Below are positions 14,001 to 26,000 of a stretch of 64,000 nt of DNA, piece after piece. The notes under the pieces are model-generated. The model was not told the origin of the DNA and made no database searches. It worked only from the letters and a program-made list of their open reading frames with translations. How positions within the stretch are numbered: position 1 is the stretch's first letter; the number at the start of each line of letters is the position of its first letter. The position numbers and the translations under genes are program-made. The stretch is from Pithys albifrons albifrons. Taxonomy: Eukaryota; Chordata; Aves; Passeriformes; Thamnophilidae. The stretch lies in assembly GCF_047495875.1 (NCBI RefSeq), contig NC_092467.1:23517066-23581065 (forward strand). The letters run 5' to 3'.

Positions 14001-17000
14001 GTTCTGCTGGGATCAGGTTCTTCACTTTGGACAGGGGAAGATAAAGGCTTTGTTTAAAAATAAATACATCACTCTTGGGTTTGTCAGCGATACTGTACAT
14101 TTTCCTCTCTGCCAGTCTGTGTTTACAGGCTTAGGAAAGCAAAAATAAATGTATGAGGAAGACAGAAGAAGGTCAGAATATCAAGTGTCAAAAGTAGCCC
14201 ATGAAATTTTATTGGTAGTGCATTTAATCAGTGCTAAGCGTTTTTTACAAGGTATGTACAAACAGTGGAATTGTAAAAATTTATGGAATGCTGTGTACAG
14301 TGTGGCTGTTTATGAAGAAAGGAAAATTTATATCCAGTTGAAATAAACCAAAGGGGAATGTTTTATGGAGACTCTTCAACAGCAGGATACATCAAGTGAG
14401 ATCTGGATAAGGTGAGGATGGAGTATTTGCAGGGGCTTAGTGATCTCTGATGTGTTTTTCTGCTTCTTCAGCAGCTAACATTTTGGATCTTTCTCAAACA
14501 GGCAGGATGCTGGATGCAGTGATGGTGTGGTTTGTGTTTTTCTGTACAATGGAAAGGAAACACAAGTGAACAGCTGCTACTGGTATCTGTGGTACAAGGC
14601 TCTCGCTCTTGGGCTTGTTCCAGTACAACAGTTTCTTAAGCAGCGCTTAGTATCCAGCTGGGAAGGGTTAACTGAAGCCAATCACTCTGACATCAGCATT
14701 TTTTTGTTTCCTTTTTGGTCCAGTATTTTGTTGATGATAAAGCACAGACTTAGTCAATTGAGAGATTCCAGAGCTGCAGAATCAGAGATAATTTAATTAA
14801 CGGAATTGCTTGTGATTGCCCACTGGGACAGCGGGTACGAATTGCTCGATTTAATTTGGAGAAACAAAGATCACATGGATGCTAATGTTTTACAAATAAC
14901 CAGTGTTTGGGTTAAAGTTTTTTTGTGAAGAGGGGGGCAGCCATTTCCCAGGGGAGATTTCCCAGGAGGTGATTGCTGCCTAACAGCTCAAATCTACAGA
15001 TAGGTCTTTTTTCCTCCTCTGTGATATTTTTGTGCACTTCTTCTGGTCTTTTACCTAAACAAAGCAAGGATTTTCTCAGGGAAGGAAAGTTTTTTCTTAT
15101 TTTAGTATTGTAGGGAAAATGCTGTGAACAGCAGAAAAATGTGCATTGGGCACAAAGACTGAAAATTACCACATGCTGTCTGCCCAGTTTCACGGACTTG
15201 CTCCTTAGTAGCCAGCATCTTTAGCTGTGCCTACCAAGTTGTGGAATAGTTAACCACTAAGTCCAGAGATAAGTACAAGACCCATCTTCCTCCCCAAGAA
15301 GCCCTCCCTTCTTGTTTTTGCTCTTGTATAAATGTTCTTGCTCAGGCACCCATGTTTGTGGTAGTATGGGTCCACAGTAAGTCTCTGCTCTGGCATGAGT
15401 GTGCCCTTTTGGTATGTCCTCAGCCAGGGAGGACTGTTCAGATATTGGGGAGTCCACTTTCACTTGCTGGAGAAGCATCGGTACTGGATCTCAAGGTGCT
15501 GCTCTTGGCAGCAGTTGCTCGGCAGGTCTCTCTGGAGGCTGATAAATGACATTATTCAAACACGTCAAATCAGAGCGCTGAGGTGCAAAATTGTTGAGAG
15601 TCCTCCTGCATCCAGCACGGGGTCAAGGCAAAGCAGAGTGCCAATCCCTTCTCTGTAATTCCCTCTGCCTCACTTGGCAGGGTAACTTGTACACAGCCTT
15701 ACCCTGTCTGCGGAGCTTGGCTTTCTGACCCTCGCTCCACCTTGATGTTACTCTGTAAAAGTACTGCCCAAGACTGCTCCCAGATGTGCCCAGGCAAGTG
15801 CACATGAGGTGTGCACACAAGAGGGAAGCCTGAGGGAGTTCCCAAGATTGCTGCTTCAGGAAGAGTTGCTCCTAAGCGATGCTTATCTTTAGGATACAAA
15901 CAGCAGTTTGACGGTAAAATTTCACTAAATGGAATGGCATGAGTCCCAAGTGTGCTGGCCACCACGGGAGCCAGACACATGGGAAGTGACTCTCGTCTTT
16001 ATTCCATCCCTGGAGGTGGTTTCAGTTTCCTTTATTTACTAATGTTCTCCCTATTTCCCTTGACCTCATTTCCTCTGGCTTTTCGGAAGCAACCATGCAA
16101 TTATCGCTCACTTTGCATTGACCCTTGGCCACCACGTCCCTTGTTGCTGCTGCTCTGAGAGGTTTTCCTGAAGTCTCAAGTGCAAAATACTCACTTGTGA
16201 CCAAAATTCCTCTCTCTCTCTTGTGAGATAGGAGCTGTGTCTTCAGCACTGCGCTATGCATCAGGATTTGTCCTGTGAGCACGCTTGGCAGGGAGAACAT
16301 GGAGTTCAAATTCTGTCATAGCTGAACTTCGATCAGTGTTGGGAGATACTGCGGTGGCTAAAGCTCCCTCTCTTACCAATGCACCCCAGTCTTGTTAATA
16401 AATGTATATTTAACAATGTCTGGAGCGTATGAAGTGATAATAACTAAATCAATACCTCCCACATTGATTGTCCAGGATCCCTACAGCGTGACGCACGCAG
16501 CGGTGCGGTAATTTTCCAGCTAACTAGCACCCTGATCTACAGCCCTCCTATTGATTGGCCATTGTATCAGGCAGCCTCTGAGCATTATTGCTTACACCTC
16601 TATTCAGCCTCCTTTTCTGATTCATTCGTTTATTACTGGACAGGTGCGATTATCTCAGAGACTTTCCAAAATTGGCCGATGGGGGTCAGCCATTTAGATT
16701 TCTATAAACAAGCCATTTTATATCTCATGTAGTTGTTGCAGTGGCAAATTTTTCCTTTTCAAGCTTTGATTGTTACTGGGCTGGGACTGGGGTTGAATGG
16801 ACATTTGCATGTGTTTGCTCAAGGAATCAACTTTTCCCTTTTTTTGCTGAGTCATCCGCCCATCATAGGAGAACAGCTGGCTCCACAGATAGTAAAAGGA
16901 GAATTAGCAAGGATTGAGGTTCTGCTTGCCACATGCTTTGGGCAGAAGTCACACTCACTGCCTTTACAGTCCAGTGCCCTTGTGCATGCAGGAAGGAGAA

Positions 17001-20000
17001 ATGGATTCCAGGAAGTCGAATTCAACTGCAGCCTTCATCCAGCATCAGCTTGCTCATGGGCCAGGCTGGAAGAGAAACAATTTTCTCATCCAACAATAAT
17101 CTTCAAGCTATAAATAAATATTTCTGTTTCTTCTTGGACAAAACTAACACCTTTCTAGACTTCCTTTCAAAATACTAGCAACTCTTCCTTGCGAGTGAGA
17201 ACTCAAGCTGGGATATGGTAATAATTTATACCAATGGATAGGATCAAGTGGGTGTTTCATAGCAGGGAGGATTGTCTCCTGCTAAAGCTCTTTCATCTTG
17301 CTCCAAAGAATATTTATTGATTCTAAGACTTGAATCCACAGTAGTCCAGTCCCCAGACAGTCCTCACCAAGTAGGCTATCATGGGACATGTGTATTTCTT
17401 TGGCTTTTTTGCAGTTTTTAAATTGTTATCATTTCCTAGCAACTGTCACTTGCAATGAATCTGCTTCTGATGAAGATCTCCTCCGGTAGCTCGTGCAGAG
17501 CATGTCTGATCTGTACAAAGGCAGGAGTGAAGTCAAAGGAGCTTTTTAACACTGGTACTTAACCATATGCACTCGAGCAGTTCCACTTTCTTCTGAAGTG
17601 TCATAATTACAAAAACCATCCAAGATCTCTTCGACTAGCTCTTTTACCAAAGACTTGGGAAAAGTCAGCAAAATCACCTCGTGGGAGATACCCCAGGTCC
17701 CTCCCTGCATGCTGGCAACAAGTGACTAATGAACAAAAGAGTGAGTGCGTGTGCACAGTGAGAGTGCCGAGATTGCAGCTCACATTGTAATAATTCCACT
17801 AGGCCCATGTTTTGGCCACCTGTTGATGAATCATCCTCTAGAAAGATGGAACGCTGTGGGTAATGTTGTGATTGATGATGCGGCTTCTGGTGGTGAGATA
17901 CTCTTCAGGTTCTTCGGAGCTGGAGTCTGCTTGGACAGACCTGAAATTCACTGACATATGTGAAAAAATAGTTTTATTTTTCATTTGTAAGGATGAAAGC
18001 CTTTATGTCAGTGCTCTAAACCTTTTCTGGAGAATGCTTGAGGGCCCCTCCATGTGCCTGCACTGTGTAGAAATCAGATTTTGCAGCATGCCAAAGTGAC
18101 ACATCCTTATCTGTAATGCTCCCTGTATCTCATTTGCTAAGCATTGCTGTCTGCCCCTGCCTTTATGTTGGCAAGTTGCTGTTTTTACCAGCTTTGCAGA
18201 ACCATGAAAATACACTTGCCTGCCCTTAGCACAGCACCTCTGTGACAAAAGAGAGAATGCTGCCCATCAAAACTGACCTTAGGAAATGGGAAAGCAGATT
18301 GTAAAGTTGCCTTTATACCCACCCAGTTGGCAGTGTTCAGTGCTTTTGGTTTCTCCTGTTTTTTCAGTATTAGAGCCCCAAAAGCTAGGGCTTTCATTTA
18401 CAGAAAAGCATTGTGTTGATCCTGTGTAATGAGCTGGTTTTGCTTTACATAATATTGATGCCCAGCAAAGGCCTCCATTCTCTGATGGGAAGAGCAGTTC
18501 CTGTTGCCCACAAAAAGTTATTTCAGCAGCTTTATGGCAACATACGGAACTTTGTCTCAAGCATGTTGTCCTAAGTAATCTCTTAAGGGAGACAAGAAAA
18601 AATACAGAAAGCAAACAAAAAAACCCCAGCAAAAATACCTATTCTTTAGATGTTTTTTGTCTTGTGGAAAGTTGCTCTGCATGAAGCTGGCAACTCCAGC
18701 ACCAGTTGTGTTCTTTGGTGATGTGTTTGGAAGTGTTTAGTAGGATATTTCAAAGAATTCACAGTGGGCTTTTCAGGAGTTCCTCTTTACCCCAAGGTGG
18801 ATGTATTAGTTTGAATATGGTTCCTTTTCCCATGCAGTTCTTGTTGTGCAATCCTTTTTCCCCCAAACTTAACAATCATGCGTGCTTAGTGATGCTCACT
18901 CTCCATCTTTTTTTGCAGAATTACAGAAGACTCTGCAGTGACAACATTTGAAGCGTTAAAGGCTCGTGTCCGTGAGTTAGAAAGGCAGCTTTCCCGTGGG
19001 GACCGCTATAAATGTCTCATTTGCATGGTGAGTAGCACTCCACTTGTGGTAATGAATCAGAAATGTCTTGATATCTTTGCCAAGGAGGGGAGAAGCTTTT
19101 CTCCTTTTTTCAGGCAGAATGGGGGAACTCATCACCAGTTGGCCTTCCAAATGAAGGTGGTCCTAACAACCAGAATTTCTGTATGCATCACGTTGTTCCT
19201 CTGGTATTTGCAGCTGTCCATTTATATCAGGGGCAAGAAAGTTCCAACTTCAGAAGACTTTCAGTCTTCGTATAGAGCATTCCCAGATACCAACATCCTC
19301 TTCCTTCATGTGCAGATTTACCTAGGAGAGAGAAGAATCTGTGATCAGAGACCCACCTTCTTTGATTTGGGAACAGGAATGTTGCCTGAGCATTTAAAAG
19401 TTGGTCGATGCCCTGCTTGCTCTGTGATGACGCTGTGGCCTTCCTAAAGAAGGGCAGCAGCTCCCTCTGATGGTCCGAGCCTGCAGGGCTCTTCATCTGC
19501 TGTTGAGTTTGTGTTCTGCTCAGAGCCGAAGATTCTGCTTGGTGGAGAGCTCCCTCTGCAACTTCAGCTTGATGCAGGGGGTTCTGTCTTCCAGCCAGCT
19601 CACAACTTGTAGATGTGGTAGTGCAGTCCTTGCAATTCATCCCACAGAAAGGACAACAGCTTGCTCTTGCTATTGATTCTAGAGGTTTGTTAGGAATGGT
19701 AGAGGATGCTTGAGAAGGCATGTCTACTGAAACAGCAGCAGCATTCTTGGGATGTAGTTAAGCTGTTCCTGCAAAGCTATGAATTATGATAAGGGTTGAT
19801 CCTACCCTGTCACTGGTTTTCGTATGATCTCATGATCTTTCTGATGAGAATAATGGCAGGTGGCCACAGCAACTTCAGATGCTTTTGCAATAACTGTGCT
19901 GAGCCAGGTCACCACTTGAGTGGATTATGGGCTTCCAACAAGAGTTCTGGGAAGCCATGAAATGGACTACAGGAGACTTTCTGCCTCTTCTATACAAACA

Positions 20001-23000
20001 TTGCAAAAATACAACTTACATTTTACACAAAATACAAGGCAGTGTTACCCACAAAGAAAGGCATTGTGATGGGGTTGGGAGTGAAGAATTAGTAGATCCC
20101 TGCTGTGGAAATAACCTGTTTGCTTCTTCTCCTCAGGACTCCTACACAATGCCCCTGACTTCCATTCAGTGTTGGCATGTGCACTGTGAAGAATGCTGGC
20201 TGCGGACTCTGGTGAGGCGCTTTACTACTTTCTTGTTGACTTACAGCCTTTTTCCTCTCTTCTTCAATACTTTATTTTAAATCACCACAGGGAAAGGTGC
20301 TTTTCACTTTACTTTAGACAATCTGAGTGCTGTGCATGCAGACTGCCCATACCTTGCTGTGTAACACCCCCACTCTAGCTTTGACATGAGTGAGTTTTGT
20401 TTGCATTGTCATGACCAAAGTGCTGTCCTACCCCTTGCTTGTTGCTCCACTACTTGTGGGCACAGCCATTGCTCGTGGAAGAGCTCCGTGCCAGGGTCTA
20501 CTTTGCCTTACTGTAATTTCCTGTGGGGCATCCAGGCAGAGAGGTAAGCCTATGAGAATGGAGGCTGAATCTGCTGAGATTTCATGGAATGGGTAGCTTC
20601 TGACAGGTGCAATATTCCCCCGAAGAAAAGGAAATCATCTTCAGGAGAGAGGATATGGAAGGGAGCTTTCCTGAATATGAATCTATAATTTTTAGAGGAT
20701 TTGAAATAGCACTGTGTAGTTTTCAAGCATATGCCATTCTGTTTTGAAGCCTGGGGGCTGCGCTGAACATAGAATAGGTGACCCAACAGAGTAGTAATTT
20801 ATACATTTATTAAAGGACATCAGGTTAAAATTTAAGATGTTATTAAATAAAGTGTTTTCTTTTCCTGTGTTTAAACTTTGGGCTTCATAATCAGCCTTTA
20901 ATGTCCCCTCTGCAGCTGATTTTCAAACATTCATTTTGCTCAGGTTGGGAAGTGGAAAACAGTTGTGCTTTCTAGTCCTCCTGTTAGCAAGATGATACAG
21001 TGTTGGGTTGAAAAAAATGTAAAGGAGTGCCACTCCTAAAAACTTGTTTCTGTAAAGCATTACTCTACTTTACAGAACACGCTATGTGCTTGGAATTGCG
21101 ATTAAGCTGATCATGCTCCTTTAAATCCTTTAAAAGTCTTGTCCAAGAAAAGTTACCAGGATAGTGAAGTGCCTGTGGGCTTGAGTACTAATAGCAGCTC
21201 AATAACTTTGCTATCCCTTGGGCTGTGTTTTATAGCTCTTCAGCTACACCCCGTCACTATTTAGATTATACAAGCTTTTGTAAACATTTTAGCAGCATGT
21301 TATAAAAGACACATATGTGGGTATATAGCTGTGAGACATTTGGATGGTGTGCTCTGCCACCTTTGCTAAGTGAAGAGTGATCTTGTCCTTCAGCGAGCGC
21401 CACAAGCACAGGATAAAACACTCATTTGCTTTTCATTTTCTTTACTCTGAAGTCTTTGTCTTCTCTTCTTTCCACCAGTCTCAAGTCATCTTCTAAATCT
21501 GTGGCACCAATTTCAGGCTGCTCTTAGGCTCAGCAGCAACTTAGTTGAACTTCACTCAGGCCCCTTTGTGTCATGTTCAGCAGTCATGGCTGCTCATGAG
21601 AGTGGAAAAACTCACTCCAGGTGCTCAGGGATTAGCATTTCCCTTGCAGAGTGGGAGCCATCTCCCCCTAGAATTCCATGAGAAAGGTGGGGATGAGGCT
21701 GGCTGTGTGTGATCTACATGTGGCAGTTCTGCTGACCAGGCAGGAAGGATGAGAATAGTCCAGCAAGACGTCATATTAGGACTTGGCAGTTGTATAGGGG
21801 AAGCAATTAATAAGTGACTACTCATGTGTTCCCCAGTCTTAGCCTCTCCCTGCAGCCCCCAATTTATTAAACCAGGCCTTTTCACAAGGCATGCTTGCAC
21901 TCCCTCTCCCATCTCAAAAAAAATCTCCCAGCCTGTGTTCGCATGTTTCTAATGTAACCATTAAAATGTAGCCTGAAGACAGCAATAAAAACCCTGGAAC
22001 GCCTCGGTGCTTTTGTGTCTTGATCAAAGTCAATGTGTGTAATCTCGTTAAGACTCCCCTCCTTCCCCCCTCCTTTTTTATGAATTTAATGGCATACAGC
22101 AGCTGGGCTCACTGTTTAATGCTTACCAACCTGCATTGTTCTAATTAAGGTATCTCCTTTTATTTCGGGCACAAAAGAGACTCTTGTTTTGTTTTAACAA
22201 GCGAGGAACTGTGGGATAGTGTGTGTAATAATCACTGCTGTTACCTTTCCCTGGGTATAAAGCTGGCTCCCCAGTGGGGTCGGGAGGAGGGACCCTGCGC
22301 GTGCAGCACACATGGAAAAACTTGGCTGGAGGAGAGGGACAGGATTTTTCTTCTGTTGTGCAATAAACAATTTGTTGGAGTTAATAGGATTTGGGGCGGG
22401 CAGGTTGTGTTGGGCTTCCGGCCACTTTTGAACATTCTGGAGATCTGCCATCCCTGCTGGTGAAAAGTCCCCTTTCTTCTGTATGCCTGTGCTTCATGTG
22501 CCCAGCCAAGATCTAACATTAAATTAGAGTGTGAGTGTGTCTGAGAGAGCGAGGATCACGTGCTGAACAAGGCCCTAGAACGGAAGGTTCAGAGTGCCTG
22601 GGAGCACTTCTAAACCTCTGCAGGGTACTGAACACAGGGTGAAGTTTGTTGCTCACATCTGTCTATGGACCTAAGGTTTAAACATTTTCTAGGATACAAT
22701 ACTACAATGATCTGAGCATCTCTAGTATCCTCTGACTGGTGGTGTTTCAGGCACTGATGAGGATTGGATCTTAAAATGCTTAGACTTTATGAAAATAAAA
22801 TTGTTAGACTTTTGGTTCTTGATGTTCCATTCCAAGTTATAACTGTTCTGTTGGTAAGGGCCAGGAGGAGACTTTTTTAACCACCGACTCTACAAATGGC
22901 TGCCCAGTTCTCTAGATTAGGTGCTGTTGTACTGGAGCTTGGCACATCAACTGGCTCCAAGGTCTGGGGTTGAAAGATTGAGCAGAGCAGACTTCATCTC

Positions 23001-26000
23001 TGTCCTCTGTCGCTGTGTTGGATTAATATGAAGCAAAGGCTGGGGTCACAGAAAGGGACCCAGGAGATGCCTTAAGAGAACTGAGGTCATGGTGCTCACT
23101 GAGTTAGCCAGTGCCTCAGTGCCAGTAGAAACTGCTTCGTTAGTGCTCCTCAGGGTGGCCATGGATCAAGGGAGGAACTGTCCCTTCACCCAGTGACAGG
23201 GCACAATAAGTTCAATGGTTTTCTTTCCTTGCACTTGCTCTGTGAGAAGAACTGATGTGCTGAGGGCTTCAGTCCAGGGGTCACAGCCTGAAGGTGTGCT
23301 GTGCACTGCATGTGCTTGTGGGCAGCTCTGTGCTTGTAGGCACAACAGGAATGGAGACAGGGAGAGGGATGCAAGAGTGTGTTGCATGATTCCATGTAAT
23401 CCTGTCTGGGTTCCTAGGAAATCTGCTGATTTTGTACTGCTATGTCAAACCACAGCCAAGAGCTTGCTAATCCCTACTTGCTGGTTGTGTGAGACACTCA
23501 ACAAAGTGACAGTTTTCATTCACCTACCCTGTGTGCTGAGAGCTTAATGTTTTGCAGAAACTGGGACATGAGCCTGACTTATCTATGATCCCTTTTGGAA
23601 AGCCCTGAAAACATGTGCAGGTTCTTCAAAGATAGGAGAGGAGAGGAAATAGTGTTGCAGAAGCAATGCTTAGCCTGGGCAGCAAGAGGTGGGATTCATT
23701 TCCCGGAACATCAGCTGTCCTTGCAGCAGGTGTCTGTCCACAGTTGGTTCCCGGACTGCAGCCCTGAGTCACTGGGGATGAATCTCCCTCTGATGGAATC
23801 TGCTCCTTCTCCATCCTTCTCGATTAACCAAGAGGGACCCTACAGCTGGGTGGGATTCATATTTTGCTTCTCCTGGGAAGGATGCTCTAACAGTAGAGAT
23901 TGGCCACCTGCTGCAGTGCTTTGCTGAAGAGGTTTGGAGCCTCAGACCTCAGAAGTTTGTGAGAACAGGGTTGATGCGTGTCTGTCAGTAGTAATTGAGG
24001 TGGAGGGGATCTTGCTAGGGGAATGGGTTAGTGAGTTCTTGATGTCCCTCCGAGCTGTAATTGTGTGATCTCCCCAACCCTGGTATCCTTCTTTACAAAG
24101 TAAACATAGTTAGAAGCTAAGTCAGGCTATTGTCTGCCAGTGATAGAGCTGTTTGTGGGTGCAGGGGCTGAAAGAGAACAGGTTTATTTGAGGAGATAAG
24201 TTTACTGAGTTTCCCCCATCACTTCTACATCCAGATCCAGCATTTCCCGTGTCTGTTTGCTGAACCCAGGCTTGTGCTCACCTGCCTTGGGCTTATTTGA
24301 AAATGGCAACTGCAAGAGCTGGAAAAAAACACTTCTAAAAAGCCTTCTTCATCACAGAATCCTTCTTCATCACAGAACGCTTCCAGAGGATCCATCAATA
24401 GATGTGTGCTCTGCAGTTGAACACATATCTTCAGTAGATTACTACATTCCCAGCTTTGCCTGCAGGCTGGCGTAGTTTTGTATGAAACACAACAGATACA
24501 GAGCAATCCTTCTGAATGCTTCCTGGATGCTTCCAGCAGGATAGGAACCTCCTAAGTCAGCAGCTGCATGGAGGATGCTGCACTTGATCTTTCATGATGT
24601 TCCTATCTGCTGTGAGGTTCTCTGGTTATTTATTAAAATATTTCAGTTCTGGCCTCCAGCAGCCTGTGGGATTGACCTCCATCCTTTGAAGAGGCCTGGT
24701 GAAAAAAGTTGTTCTCCTGGTGGTTTCAGCCCATTACCTGACAGCTGGAGGTTACCTCACAATGGCAGTGGGGAACAGCTGATTCTCTAGGAATTAACAT
24801 TTGCAGAGAAGAAGCTGCCATTTCCTGTGAAGGTGTGGGTGGGAGAGGGAGTTGTCACCTTGGTTGAGAATTGGATCTTGGCATTCAGTTTCTCTCCTGG
24901 CCAAAGCTGGCTCTTGGTTTGTGTCCCTCTTACATCTCTTTACTTTGATTTTACTTCCTCTACTTGCTCTGTGTATGTGTCTCTTTATTCTCTGTGTCTG
25001 GTAGCATGTTGTGCTTGGAAATTGCCCGTTTTTAGACTCACAGGACAGCAGGAAGTGCCTAAAATCCTTTATTTTGGGTTTCCTTGCTTTAGCCAATTTG
25101 TAGCCGTCATCATACCATTTTTGTTTAAGAGGCAAATTTAAGACAAACTACTCCAATCCTTCCTGGCACCATGTAAGCCCTAACGACTTTTCAATATCTC
25201 AGCTCTCATTAATGTATTTTTCGAACTACTACCCCAAGTGATTAGCCTGTATTGTGGATCAATCACTTGCCAAATTTTAATTAAGAAAGAAGAAATCAAA
25301 ATAAACTCCATCCTGGTTCCAGCCCCCTTTCTTTGCTTTGTAACAGCCCTGGAGCAAACTTCTTGTAGCAGAGTTTTATAAACCCCTCAAAACTGGGGTT
25401 TATAATGGAAAAGCTGAGGTGGCCTTTACTCTCGCACACACAGCTATAACACATCAAGGCTTTTCCATATAGCTATGATGAAAGGAGCAGAAGGACCTGG
25501 GAAAAAAAGAAAGAAATGGCCGACAGGTGGGACTTATTATTCCACAGCATTTTTATTTCAAGGGAAAAGTTTAGTAACCCCAGCTGGCAGGTGAGCAGTG
25601 GGGGAGCAAATGCTTTTTCATTGTGCCTGTGCCAGCATGTGTGTGTGTACAAGTGTATCTGCCTCTCCACAAGAGAGGAGAGCTTAAACTCTGGTGCTGA
25701 TAAATGCTGTACACCTACTCCAAAGCTAGATGTAAGGAACAAGGTTCTGAGCTATTTCAATCTAAAAGAAAAAATCAGGACTTAGTTCTGAATTTAACAC
25801 ACATGCTTATGTGTGTGGAGGAGAACGGTTTTATTTCATTAAAAAAAGGCATCCCCAAGGCTCCAAAGTAATTATTTTTGCCAGAACTGTTAATACCAAG
25901 CATAAATACTAGAGAGATCCAGAGCCCTGAGCCCAGCATGCTATGTGCAGCCTGCACAGCATTCAGCATTCTTGCTAGGGATCACAAACATCTGCCCAGA

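Larger units (their letters stand above)
3853..18918 (+). other. RNF220: RNF220 large intron (15 kb)
   Basis: This intron holds no recognisable exon. It contains a purine/pyrimidine alternating patch near 5745-5770, a homopolymer T tract at about 9358-9374, and AT-rich low-repeat stretches near 12540-12800 and 16390-16720 that look like non-coding elements under constraint (listed separately). The rest looks like ordinary intronic sequence. Confidence 0.65.

Noticed and set aside
19028..19447. Open frame continuing about 420 bp past the RNF220 exon into the intron
   Set aside because: A good GTGAGT donor sits where the RING homology breaks, and the next RING residues resume exactly at the exon at 20137. 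The read-through sequence has no RING similarity.
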